A stretch of 40,121 nucleotides of DNA from Nanobdellota archaeon (GTDB lineage Archaea > Nanobdellota > Nanobdellia > SCGC-AAA011-G17 > GW2011-AR17). The DNA lies in NCBI GenBank assembly GCA_013329215.1, contig DUKS01000061.1, positions 1-40,121 on the forward strand. The letters run 5' to 3'. The notes beneath the pieces were generated by a model. The model was given only the letters and a program-made list of their open reading frames with translations, had not been told where the DNA came from and did no database searches. Positions 7,964-17,932 of this stretch are shown one piece after another. Made by a program: the position numbers and the translations under genes. Within the stretch, counting starts at the first letter, position 1, and each line of letters starts with the position of its first letter.

Positions 7964-8785
7964 TTATAACGAACTGCATTTTATCGCTTTTAATGCAAAC
8001 AATGCCCTGGACCAGCCTATCCCAAGAAGGGGTATTATAACATACACTACTGCCAACGCTATGGCTGCATTATTGCCCGCAATCCATTTTAAAAACAGGT
8101 TGACCATTGCGCCAAGCACGATGACTGTGAAAAACCAGTAAAGAATAAACGCGGGAAGCATTTTGTGCGTTTTTTTCAGTACACAGGACATGCTCGACAT
8201 CATCTGCCTGTATTTTTCCTGCATTGTAAATGAATAAAGTATCTGCGTTATGTAAAATACCGCCAGCAGGCAAACCAGCAGGATGTTGAACTCCAGTGTT
8301 TTCACGGCAGCCAGCGAGAAAGTGTAAAGCTGGTCAAACATCTTGTTAAGGATAAAAAGGCCCAGCGCATAAAGAGGCACGCTGAACACAATAAACCGGA
8401 TATAGTTTGTTGCGGACAAAAGCCTGTTCCTTGTTATAAGGCTGTAGTTCGGCGCCTCAAACAGGCACCACAGCACAATTATCACGACAGGCACTATGAA
8501 GAATGCAAAAAAATAAACCTGCTTCGCAAGCGGATTGAGTATGCCCAGCAAATCCCCTATCTGCGCCATGCTTTCTGCGCTGTTCTGCTGGACCAGCGCC
8601 TGCGCGCCGGCAATCTGCCCCGCATACTGGCTTATAATCGCAAAATACATCTTGATCCTTTCCCTTGCATAAACGAAAAAAAAGAAAGCTGCTGCAAGGA
8701 AAATTGTGTCAAGGGCAAGGAATTTCCACCAGTGCCTTTTAAAAATAAGGTTTGTTTCTGAAAATATATTCTGTTTTTGTTTCAT
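7964..8785 (-). CDS. Polytopic membrane protein, six predicted helices, unknown function
   Basis: A 273-aa protein with a basic N-terminus and six hydrophobic segments: FLALDTIFLAAAFFFFVYA, VYFFAFFIVPVVIIVLWCLF, FIVFSVPLYALGLFIL, FNILLVCLLAVFYITQIL, ILYWFFTVIVLGAMVNLFL and ALAVVYVIIPLLGIGW. I see no transporter or enzyme signature. It starts 20 nt after the stop of the giant surface protein and is probably the last gene of that operon (KRGQ protein, giant protein, this protein). A role in anchoring or exporting the giant protein is a guess from position only. Confidence 0.7.
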   Translation of the reverse strand: MKQKQNIFSETNLIFKRHWWKFLALDTIFLAAAFFFFVYARERIKMYFAIISQYAGQIAGAQALVQQNSAESMAQIGDLLGILNPLAKQVYFFAFFIVPVVIIVLWCLFEAPNYSLITRNRLLSATNYIRFIVFSVPLYALGLFILNKMFDQLYTFSLAAVKTLEFNILLVCLLAVFYITQILYSFTMQEKYRQMMSSMSCVLKKTHKMLPAFILYWFFTVIVLGAMVNLFLKWIAGNNAAIALAVVYVIIPLLGIGWSRALFALKAIKCSSL

Positions 8786-8805
8786 TTTATTTCTTTATTG
8801 CTGTT

Positions 8806-11800
8806 TCATCTGCTGCACCCGGCATATGCTGCATCAAACACCGCCGTTCCGATAGCTTCCTGCCCTGCCCTGTTCGGGTGCAGCTTGTCCGGGTTTGCGT
8901 ATTCATCTTTCATTGCATCTGGGTTTGCAGGGTCTTCAAGCGCGCTGTATACGTCAGCCCTTATGTCAACATCCTTTGCGCCGTTTACAGTATCCATTAT
9001 CCAGCTGTTTACTGCATCGTTCCTGTTCTGCAGCGGCGGCGTCCATTCCCTATAGCCCTTATACGGCGTTATTGTCAGGGCTATCACTCTCATTCCCGCC
9101 TGCTTTGCCATTGTATACATATCCTGCAGGTCTGCCTCAACAGCGTTTGCATTGTTGCCGTTATTGATGCCTCCCATTATTATCACTTCATCGAAACGAT
9201 GGCTGATTATGTCAGCCTGGAACCTGCTTTTAATCCTTGACGTTGTTTCACCGTTGACGCCGTAATTGTAAAAATCAAACTCTGTATTGCACTGCCTGTT
9301 TAAGTAGCATGCATAGCTGTTTGTGCCGTTTGTTATTGAGTCGCCGATTACCCCGACTTTCTTTGCGCTCGTATATGTAACGCCGCTGCAGCTTGCGCAT
9401 CTTGTGTTTGAAGTGCACATGCTGGCCGGAGATTGTGCATCTGCGCCTGGAGTTGCGGCTGCCGGAGCGTCTGTCCTTTCCGCGCATGCCCCGTCTTTCC
9501 ATTCGCAGTATAATCCTGCCCTTGCTGTGCATGCAACTGCCTTGCACATTGCTTCATCATTATTGAAGTCGCTGCATCTTTCTGTGCTTGCGCATGTGTA
9601 GCAACTATCTACGAATGTCCTTACCTGATAGTCTGTTCCAGGCACGCCTGCCGCGCCTTCCTTGTAATAGCATGGGCCAATCCCGTGGCATTCTGCGCTG
9701 TCGCAGCTATTAAATAAGCCTCCCCATGTGCCGCTTCCGCCGCACCCACGGCATCCTGTTGCTTCGGCAGCTTCCGCGCTTTGTGTAGCTGCCTGCGATG
9801 CTGCCCCTTCAGTGTCCCTTGGCGGATATACCCATATTTCAGGCTGCCACTTCCTGCTTTGCTTGTTGTTGGAATCACGGAACACTCCCATTTCGCTCTC
9901 TCCAACTCCGCCGTACATGTCAATCTTGCATCTTTCGTGGAAGCCCCCGCCTGTATCTTCTGCATAATACCAGCCGTTAAGGGGATTCCCATCATTGAAC
10001 TTTATGTACAGCAGCGAGCCGTAGGGTATGAAGCATTGTGACCCGTCATTAGGGTTTACTGCAATTGTCCTGTGGACATCAGGTTTTACGCCTGTTTTTG
10101 TATAACCGTGCTCATTTGCCGGTGTTTTTGGGGTGCCGCCCTCTCCCTTTCGTATCCCTATACCCTCCGCAGAATAAATTAAATTCTCGCACGCGCCGCT
10201 GCCCTCGCATTTAATCTCTTCGTAATATCCCCTGTCTGCAAGGGGCATTTTGCAGGGGGTTTCCCACCAGCACGCTTTCTTTTCGCCTAGGGCTGTGCAT
10301 TTTGTTTTACAGTATTTGTTGCTGCCTACTACTTTGCATAAATCAGCCCCGGTGCAATCGGTGTTGCTTGTGCATTCTTTGGGGTTTGTTGCCAGTATTG
10401 TTTCTGCGTTGTTCCAAAGCCCTGTATACCATTTTGTGCCGTCTGCCCATCCCGGCTTGTCTTTGCAGTCTGCTGTATAATAAACAGTAGCCGCAACCGC
10501 GCCTTCTGCAAATGTTGAAACCCCTTCCGGGGTGTTGCTTGGCGTGTCCTTTAAAACAATCTGCTTCATAATCCGCGTTTTAATAACATTATCAGCTGTT
10601 CCCGGTATGCTGCCCGGGTCAAAGTCCACATAATACCCATAATTTACCACATTGCCTGTTGTCCTCGCGCCGGGATTATCATAACCAATGCTCATTCCGG
10701 TTACAGGAGTGACTTTCGTGCCTGATGAGCTTGTCGGGTTGGCAACTGCCTGTGTTGCTCCTGCGCCAGCACTCGGCCTCTGTTCCATGCTTGCCTGGCA
10801 TGTCCCGCTTCTCCATTCGCAGTTCAGGCCTGCTTTTGATGTGCACTGCTGTGATTGGCATTTGTCGGGGTCGTCATTATAATCAGAGCACTTTGCGGCT
10901 ATTGCGCATGCATGGCATTCGTTTGCCACGTCTTCACTGGACCATATACCCGAAAGGGCCCCTTCTGTGAAAAAGCATGAAGAGCTTAATGCGCCGCACT
11001 CTTCCCTGTCGCACTGGTTGGTCGTGCCGTCGCCGCACCTTTGGCATCTTAATTCAACAACCCTGGAATCAGTCGCATCTTCACTTGCCTGGCCCTCGAA
11101 CCCTTCTGCTTCAAACGGCACTTCAAGGTTGTAATATCTTAAATAAATTGGGTCAAGCACTGTGCCGTATTTTGCCTGCGCAGCAGGCGAGTCCATTCCC
11201 TTAAGCGCGGTCAGGTTTGTTTTTGCAATGGAATATGTTTTGTTTAACTCCGCCCTGAACTCCCTGAAGAAGTCAGGCAGTGTTGCAGGGGTTATTTCAC
11301 TGCCCCGGAATGTTGGTATAATCTCATCCTGCAGCCTGATTGAGAAGTCTGCATGCACGCCCTCAAGTTCATATTCAAGCTGCTCCTTCAGCATCCTGAT
11401 TTCCCGTCTCAGGTCATATTTAGCGCATTTTTCAGCTGATGTTTCCATTAGCGTGCTGTACATATATTGCGATTCGGCCGCAACAGCAGGTGTTATTGTC
11501 CTAAGCTCAAGTATATGGTAAAGAGCCATTGCTTCTGTGATCTGGCCGCATTCTGTTTTCTCAAGCGCGTTAATCCTGTTAAGGTCTGACATGCTTGCAT
11601 TGTAGTCAAGAAGGCCTGTTATGCCAAGCTCTTCTTTCTGCTCCCTGAATCCGGCTTCATCAAGCGCCCTTGACACTTCTTCCATTCTCTCAGTGTCCCT
11701 TATGCTCACTGTAGTCATGTCAATCCAGCACTTGCCCAGGCTTCTTCCTGAGGAATCCTTTCCGCACGTGCCCACTTCTTTCCAGTCCAGCGAGTTTGTT

Positions 11801-14800
11801 CCCTGGCCGGGGTTCTGCGCAGAGCATACTCTCTGTATGCCTGACGATAATATCCCGCCGCTGCTCGGCATGGGCAGGCTGCCCAGCGAGGGGCTTGTTG
11901 TAGGGGCTGACGGGACGCATTCTTCCTCTGAGTTTATCTGCCTCTGCGCTTCATCTGAGACAATCAAGTCATTAAGGTAATTCAGGCCGAAGGATGTGGT
12001 CACTTTTCCAAATCCGCACTCTGTATTCCCGTTCAGGGTTATGCAGACCTGGTCAAACCCTTTTGGCGCGATGCAGTCAATGTTGTATGATGCAATGCCT
12101 CCCTTGTCTATGTGGCCCTGCCTGCCCTCGCACCTTTCTGTCACATATCTCGGGCTTTCGCCTGTGACTGAGTTTTTCAGGAACACCGAATATGTTGCTT
12201 CATTGTCTTCGCCTGCATATATATGGTAAAACACTTCATACCTTGATGTGCCCGTTGTTTCTGAGAATGATGTTTCTGTAAGCAATGCAGTGTACTGCGG
12301 CGGGCTTTCAGGCTGCGCAAGCTGGTCAAAGAATTCGCCGAGCGCAGGCACTTTCCCGAATATAGCCTGCTTGCACACTGTCGTCCCTATCTCTTCCATC
12401 GACCTGGACTGGTATGACGCAAACGCAGTCTGCGCATACTGGGTTGTGAAGAATGAAACAGAGTCTGCCACGTTCTGCAGGCTTGACTCAAAAGTCATGT
12501 ATTCTCCGCCTCCTTCCTGCTGGCCGAAGAATGTCTGTGAAATCCAGTTGAATATTCCTCCCCTGATATTGAATATTGCTATTGCCTCTTTCCAGAGCAG
12601 TTCGCATATAAATACAGACCTGATTTTATCGCAGATGCCAACCGACTGGCCGCTTATCTGGGCTGTCTTCAGGCATTCCACATACCCGCGCAGCACTGAT
12701 TTAATGTTCTGCAGCCCTGCAAGCACGCCTGTAAGGCATATCGGCACCGGCTCATACGGTATGTCAAAGTTCGGAAGACCAAGCACCATTGAGCCGATAA
12801 GGCCTGTCTGCACAACATCGTTAACCTGCCATGTCCCGCCAAGGTTGAACCTTGACGCAGGGCACATCACCGGGTCGCAAACGCCAAACAGCAGCCTGCA
12901 GTCGTCCGGGTCCATTGTGTCGTAGCAGTTTGGCTGGCTTCTTGAGTTGTCTGACTGCGCCCTTGAAGTGCTTACTGCAAACTGCCTGCCGGATGCGCTT
13001 ATCATCTGCCCTTCTGAGCGCGTCCCTACCCTGCTTGCTGTTTCAATCAGGCTCCTCTGTATGGATTCTGAGTCAGACCGTTCAAGCATGCTCTGGTGCC
13101 TCACAAGCACGTCATCCGCAGTGCACAGCAGGCCGTCAGTCCCGACATTCCATTCCTGTATTACGCTCGGGCTTCCGTCCATGTAGAAGTCAAGCACTTT
13201 AACATAATTGCCGTTTGTTGTCGGTATGCAGTAAGGCTTTCCGTCCGGATAGAATTCAGCTGTTGCTGATTGCGCATAATTATCATTTGTCTGGCCTGTT
13301 GCGTATGCAGCTGTCATCGCGACAAAGAAGTTGTTGCTTCCGTCCACAAACACCTGTCCCTGGTTTGTGCTTAGCGGCGCCGCGGGATTTTCCTGGTAAA
13401 CAACCCTTACTCTTTCCAGCTCAGCCGCAATTTCCTTTTGCCTTTCTGCATCATTGCTTGCAGCCGCGGTTGCATTTTCCAATGTTAAGCGCGCCACATA
13501 ATTCTCAACAGTTGCTTCGGCCAGCCCGACCCTCCCGATAGGGGTGTTTGAGTAAAACTCATTGTTTTCTCTCCTGACTGTTGCAAGCGGCACCAGGCCT
13601 ATTGATTCTATCAATGGGAAGTCATTTGAGTTTGTATCCGGATTCGCGAGGCTTGATTGATAAAGGTCAGAGAATACCTGCCTCTTTTCGTCTTCAGGCA
13701 GCTTGTCGAAGTCCGGGTAAGTTGCCTGTATTGCGCCTACAGCCTCGTTGTAAGCAGTTGTCCTGCCGCTGTTTTCAAGGTTGAATGAACCCAGGTTTCT
13801 GTCAACTTCGCGCCTTAAGTCATAGCCTGTTTCATCGCTTCCCCCGTTTAGCTGCGTGTATGCACTTGACTGCCTCATAAGCTGCCAATACCTATAGTCC
13901 CTGAGCTGCTGCTCGTCGAACAGGTCTTCGCCTATATAATCCCCGTATTTGCTTATGTTGCTGTAGTTTGATGCAAGCTGCCTGTACCATGCCTGGCCCC
14001 TGTAATTTTCCATGTCGTCATTTGCTTTTTCCACTGCTTTCTGCGAAGCGTCTATAGTGGTGTCAATGGATGCGGAGTTTTCTGCTATGCATTTATCATA
14101 ACTGCCATACTGCCTGTCATCCCCGCTGTTAGCCCTGCAGTATGCGTCCCATCCGCTTCTGCCGTCAATGCCGTGCATTGCAAACTGCCTTGCCTGCGTC
14201 CTTGACAGCCCCATGAAAAACGAGTTCTTTATTGTAAGGAAAAGGAATGTGCCGAGGCACACTTTTTTCCAGACAGTCACGACATCTGTAAGCTCGTTTA
14301 TTACATCATCAAGGTCCTTGATTATTTCCTGCGTGTCATTTATCTGGCTTCCTATTTCGTCAGGCGTAAGGCTTATCAGCCTTTTTTCTATCGGGATATG
14401 GACTGTGAAGTTTGTTTCGCTTACGAGGGGCGCGCCCGTGCCGGGTATAATTGTCACGATTGCGTATTTTTTCAGGTCCACTGATTTCAGCATTACTGTG
14501 TGCCCGTCCAGGGTGATGCTTTCCCTTATTGAAAGCACTCTTGTTGTCCTGTATGCCTCCGGAGGTGTTGCCCTGTATGTTTTTTCTATTACGACTGAAT
14601 CAGCGCTCATGCTTTTGACATTCCAGTTGTAGTTTCTTGCAACGCCGTCAGGCCCTGTTTCCACAAAGTCGTTTGCGAATATGCTTTTTCCTGCCGGTAT
14701 GCTTTTTGTCCCTTCCTGCTCGACCTGCAGTGTGGCTGTCGGCCTGCTTGCCTGGTCCTGCCACAGGATGTTCATCAGCTTAACCCTTACTGCTGCGCCG

Positions 14801-17800
14801 TTCTCCTCAAACTCGCCTATTGTGAACCTTGCGTGGTCCAGCGCATCAGCCTCAAGCTCGTCTATCCTCGCCCTTGCTTCAGGTATGAAGCTGCCCTTGT
14901 TATTTCTTATCGATTTCTTGTAGTATTCAAGCGCTTTCTCAGAATCTCCGAGCCAATAATATATATTGCCCAGCTTGAAATAGGCCTTGTCTTCGTACAA
15001 AATGCCCTGGCTGTCTTCTATGCCGAAATACTGCTGCGCAAGCCTTTCGTACTCTTTTGCGGCTGTACAGTATACCATTTCCTGCGTTGCGCTCTTTATT
15101 GTTGCAAGCCACTGCTCCGGGCTGTCTGATTCCCTGAGTATTATTTCCTTGCCTTCGCATATGCTGCTGGCTGTCCTTATTTCTGTGCAGCTTGTCCTGC
15201 AGGCCCCGCCTGCCTGTGAACATGTCTTTTGCGCTGGGGCAGCGGCCTGTTGTGCAGGTACAGCCTGTGTTACTTCGGCAGCTGCTGCCACAGGCTCAGG
15301 CTCTTTTGGCTTGCAGCAGAATGTAGGCACGAATCCGCCCAGTGCGGTTACATCCATCGGCACACATTGCGCGGACTGCTGGAGCATGTATGTTTCGCCT
15401 GCGCCTGTATTGCAGGCTGTTTTGCACTGCCATGCATCATCCGGCCCGCACTTGTTTTGTTCCTGCAGCTTCAGCGTTGACACCATCCTGTCTCTCAATC
15501 CTTCAGGGTAGCAGAACTTGTTTCCGTTATATGCCCCCCCGCTTGCGCTGCCGCATTCAAACGCCCCCTGCCTTGATGTTTGGGTGATTGAAACCTGTGC
15601 ACCAGCTGCCGGGGTTATGCAGCACTGCTGTGATGCTCCGCACTCAGTGGCAGGCAGCAGCGCATCTGTACCGCATTCAGCTGCGCAATTTCCTTCAAAT
15701 CCGTATGCTGTGCAGCTTTCCTTTTGGCAGCACTTGTTTCCTGCGCCACACTCTGAGTCATAGCGTGTTAGCGCACTATATCCTGCGCCGCAACTCCCTG
15801 CCTTGCAGGACCCCATATCCTCAGGCCCGCAGTTTCCAGGCGGCGTGCAGCACTTCTTGCCCGGCCCGCACACCACATTATTTTCAGCAACCTCTGTGTA
15901 TCCGCCTGGGCAGCTGCCTTCAACGCACACATTGCCTCCATGAGCGCTTGAGCCGCAGGTTTCTGCCGGCTCGCAGCACGAGAACCTGGATTCTCCGGAG
16001 CTGCTTGTTATAGTGCATTCGCTTTCGTGCTCGAAATCAGGGATAGGGAAAGTATATGAGCATACTGACCTGCATATGCCTTTGCCTGAATCGCATGTTT
16101 TTTCCCTTGCGCAGCATTTTCTGTTTCCGCACTCAATGTTGAAAAGCGGAAGCTCAATCTCTTCGGGGCCGCAGCTGTCCCTGCAGTCATAAGTGTTTCC
16201 TGCGCATTTTTCAGGCCTGCAGCACTTTGACAGCAGACCGCATTCGCTGTCATACCTGCCCTGGCTGCTGTATGAGGGAGCAGTGCATGATGTAAGGCAG
16301 CTGTATGCATCATTCGGCCCGCAGGTCTTTGTTTTGCAGCATATGTTCTTGCTGTTTAATTCGCTGCACACATCATTATTTGCAGAAACTGCTTCTTTTG
16401 AGGCGTCGTCACAGCTTGCAGAACACATTGCCCCGCTTCCTGCATCGCAAATAATGCTTTGGGCAGTCCCCTTGCAGCATTTCCACCATGAAGCTGGATT
16501 TGAGAGGCATTTTCCGGCAGTGAATGATATTTCTGTCCTGCCCAACCCTGACACTGACATGCAGGCATTTACCCTCGTATCGGCGCATGTGCCGCCCATG
16601 GCTGCGCACGGCGTGTCATCCCGCGGCGCTGCTGTAACCAGGGCTTCGGTGCTTACTGCGCTTTCTCTTTCCTGTGCAGCTGCTACTTCCCCGTCTGTTT
16701 CAAGCAGCGCTGTTTTTCCGCAGCATGATTTTCCTCCATCGCATGTGCCTTCAAGCGCAGGATAGTTTACTTCATATTGGAATGCGCCCGTTGTCGCTTC
16801 CGCGGTTCCGGCCTGCCTTTCATCCTGCGTAGCTCCCCTTATCGCGCCAGCGGCGGAATCGCTTACAAGCCCGACTGCCGATGCGATTGTTTCGCCTGCC
16901 CTTTCAATGAAGCTCTTTGAAACTTTTGTCTGGTCCCTTGGCCCCCTTATGACCAGCTCATATGTGATTTTTTTGCCCTGCCTTATTGTGTTTATTTCCT
17001 GGACAACAAGCTCAGAACCAGGGTAAAGCTTTGAGCCTTCTGTGACAACATACTCCCTTTCCTCTCCATTAACATTAACCCTTATCCTTGCCCTGTGCTG
17101 TGACGGCTCTATTATGTCGCTGAGCTTGACACGGAATGCATTTGTCATCAGGTCTGTTGCAGTGCTGAGCCTGATGGGATCTGAAGTTTCGCCTTTCGCC
17201 AGCTCAATGTCTTCAAGGGGCCTTGGAGTTCCTGTAAAAGGCCACTGCAGGTCCTGCCCTCCGTATACGGTAAGCTTTGCACTGTCTTCTGTGATTTCGC
17301 TTGCCCTGACCGCGCCCCTGCCTGAGAAGAATTTGTACTCATCAAGCGGCTTGCTTCGCCATGCAGACTCATCGCGGTCCTCCGGGATGACAAGGTCCTG
17401 CTCTATCATGCTGTAAAGCCTGTCTGCATTTTCAAAAGTTATCTCGGCTTTCATGTTCAGGTTAATCTCATCAGGCACATCCGCTTCCTTCTCAATCTGC
17501 TTCAGCGTGATGATAAGATAGCCAAGGTTGTCCATTGAATACTCTCTTGGCTCGACAACATTGGGGTTGCCCCTGACATAGCTCATTGTCTCTTCGTCAA
17601 GCGGCCTTGTGTAGAACCGCTTTATCTTAACCCCTGTGCCGTACAGCGGCTCTGCAGTTGAACTGCTTCCGATAATGCTTCCCGGGCTTGTGCCTGTAAG
17701 GAAAACATAGACAGGCACGTCGCCGTCTTCTATTACGCCTGCAGGCAGAATGGCAGGCTCGTATCCCTTTACATTAACAAGTATTGATTCTCCTGTGGCC

Positions 17801-17922
17801 TCTTCCTTTGCTTCCTGCTCCCAGTCAAAGATTGCCGCGGAAAACGGCGTTGTTATTATAATCATTGAAAGAACCAGCCCAATCACCGCGTTCCATTTCA
17901 TGATTCTCTTCTTGCTTGCCAT
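8806..17922 (-). CDS. Giant (3038-aa) secreted multidomain protein with Cys-rich repeats, 3D-type domain and C-terminal SGNH hydrolase
   Basis: A signal peptide (VIGLVLSMIIITTPFSAA) opens a 3038-aa exported protein. By eye: beta-rich N-terminus to about residue 370; about ten Cys-rich units ending in CC, residues 390-880 (for example CGPEDMGSCKAGSCG...KCC); a TPR-like pair near 975-1030 (YFKLGNIYYWLGDSEKALEYYKKSI); helical regions with some hydrophobic stretches near 1220 and 1700-1760; a Cys-rich module near 2290-2380, repeated near 2725-2810; between the copies a 3D-type domain with YYAEDTGGGFHERCKIDMYGG (AED at 2654-2656); and a C-terminal SGNH/GDSL esterase with GDSIT (2860-2864), GGINN and DKLH (Asp3012, His3015). 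It follows the KRGQ protein gene by 10 nt. A cell-surface role, perhaps in contact with other cells, is inferred. Confidence 0.85.
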   Translation of the reverse strand: MASKKRIMKWNAVIGLVLSMIIITTPFSAAIFDWEQEAKEEATGESILVNVKGYEPAILPAGVIEDGDVPVYVFLTGTSPGSIIGSSSTAEPLYGTGVKIKRFYTRPLDEETMSYVRGNPNVVEPREYSMDNLGYLIITLKQIEKEADVPDEINLNMKAEITFENADRLYSMIEQDLVIPEDRDESAWRSKPLDEYKFFSGRGAVRASEITEDSAKLTVYGGQDLQWPFTGTPRPLEDIELAKGETSDPIRLSTATDLMTNAFRVKLSDIIEPSQHRARIRVNVNGEEREYVVTEGSKLYPGSELVVQEINTIRQGKKITYELVIRGPRDQTKVSKSFIERAGETIASAVGLVSDSAAGAIRGATQDERQAGTAEATTGAFQYEVNYPALEGTCDGGKSCCGKTALLETDGEVAAAQERESAVSTEALVTAAPRDDTPCAAMGGTCADTRVNACMSVSGLGRTEISFTAGKCLSNPASWWKCCKGTAQSIICDAGSGAMCSASCDDASKEAVSANNDVCSELNSKNICCKTKTCGPNDAYSCLTSCTAPSYSSQGRYDSECGLLSKCCRPEKCAGNTYDCRDSCGPEEIELPLFNIECGNRKCCAREKTCDSGKGICRSVCSYTFPIPDFEHESECTITSSSGESRFSCCEPAETCGSSAHGGNVCVEGSCPGGYTEVAENNVVCGPGKKCCTPPGNCGPEDMGSCKAGSCGAGYSALTRYDSECGAGNKCCQKESCTAYGFEGNCAAECGTDALLPATECGASQQCCITPAAGAQVSITQTSRQGAFECGSASGGAYNGNKFCYPEGLRDRMVSTLKLQEQNKCGPDDAWQCKTACNTGAGETYMLQQSAQCVPMDVTALGGFVPTFCCKPKEPEPVAAAAEVTQAVPAQQAAAPAQKTCSQAGGACRTSCTEIRTASSICEGKEIILRESDSPEQWLATIKSATQEMVYCTAAKEYERLAQQYFGIEDSQGILYEDKAYFKLGNIYYWLGDSEKALEYYKKSIRNNKGSFIPEARARIDELEADALDHARFTIGEFEENGAAVRVKLMNILWQDQASRPTATLQVEQEGTKSIPAGKSIFANDFVETGPDGVARNYNWNVKSMSADSVVIEKTYRATPPEAYRTTRVLSIRESITLDGHTVMLKSVDLKKYAIVTIIPGTGAPLVSETNFTVHIPIEKRLISLTPDEIGSQINDTQEIIKDLDDVINELTDVVTVWKKVCLGTFLFLTIKNSFFMGLSRTQARQFAMHGIDGRSGWDAYCRANSGDDRQYGSYDKCIAENSASIDTTIDASQKAVEKANDDMENYRGQAWYRQLASNYSNISKYGDYIGEDLFDEQQLRDYRYWQLMRQSSAYTQLNGGSDETGYDLRREVDRNLGSFNLENSGRTTAYNEAVGAIQATYPDFDKLPEDEKRQVFSDLYQSSLANPDTNSNDFPLIESIGLVPLATVRRENNEFYSNTPIGRVGLAEATVENYVARLTLENATAAASNDAERQKEIAAELERVRVVYQENPAAPLSTNQGQVFVDGSNNFFVAMTAAYATGQTNDNYAQSATAEFYPDGKPYCIPTTNGNYVKVLDFYMDGSPSVIQEWNVGTDGLLCTADDVLVRHQSMLERSDSESIQRSLIETASRVGTRSEGQMISASGRQFAVSTSRAQSDNSRSQPNCYDTMDPDDCRLLFGVCDPVMCPASRFNLGGTWQVNDVVQTGLIGSMVLGLPNFDIPYEPVPICLTGVLAGLQNIKSVLRGYVECLKTAQISGQSVGICDKIRSVFICELLWKEAIAIFNIRGGIFNWISQTFFGQQEGGGEYMTFESSLQNVADSVSFFTTQYAQTAFASYQSRSMEEIGTTVCKQAIFGKVPALGEFFDQLAQPESPPQYTALLTETSFSETTGTSRYEVFYHIYAGEDNEATYSVFLKNSVTGESPRYVTERCEGRQGHIDKGGIASYNIDCIAPKGFDQVCITLNGNTECGFGKVTTSFGLNYLNDLIVSDEAQRQINSEEECVPSAPTTSPSLGSLPMPSSGGILSSGIQRVCSAQNPGQGTNSLDWKEVGTCGKDSSGRSLGKCWIDMTTVSIRDTERMEEVSRALDEAGFREQKEELGITGLLDYNASMSDLNRINALEKTECGQITEAMALYHILELRTITPAVAAESQYMYSTLMETSAEKCAKYDLRREIRMLKEQLEYELEGVHADFSIRLQDEIIPTFRGSEITPATLPDFFREFRAELNKTYSIAKTNLTALKGMDSPAAQAKYGTVLDPIYLRYYNLEVPFEAEGFEGQASEDATDSRVVELRCQRCGDGTTNQCDREECGALSSSCFFTEGALSGIWSSEDVANECHACAIAAKCSDYNDDPDKCQSQQCTSKAGLNCEWRSGTCQASMEQRPSAGAGATQAVANPTSSSGTKVTPVTGMSIGYDNPGARTTGNVVNYGYYVDFDPGSIPGTADNVIKTRIMKQIVLKDTPSNTPEGVSTFAEGAVAATVYYTADCKDKPGWADGTKWYTGLWNNAETILATNPKECTSNTDCTGADLCKVVGSNKYCKTKCTALGEKKACWWETPCKMPLADRGYYEEIKCEGSGACENLIYSAEGIGIRKGEGGTPKTPANEHGYTKTGVKPDVHRTIAVNPNDGSQCFIPYGSLLYIKFNDGNPLNGWYYAEDTGGGFHERCKIDMYGGVGESEMGVFRDSNNKQSRKWQPEIWVYPPRDTEGAASQAATQSAEAAEATGCRGCGGSGTWGGLFNSCDSAECHGIGPCYYKEGAAGVPGTDYQVRTFVDSCYTCASTERCSDFNNDEAMCKAVACTARAGLYCEWKDGACAERTDAPAAATPGADAQSPASMCTSNTRCASCSGVTYTSAKKVGVIGDSITNGTNSYACYLNRQCNTEFDFYNYGVNGETTSRIKSRFQADIISHRFDEVIIMGGINNGNNANAVEADLQDMYTMAKQAGMRVIALTITPYKGYREWTPPLQNRNDAVNSWIMDTVNGAKDVDIRADVYSALEDPANPDAMKDEYANPDKLHPNRAGQEAIGTAVFDAAYAGCSR

Positions 17923-17932
17923 ATTTTCTCTT

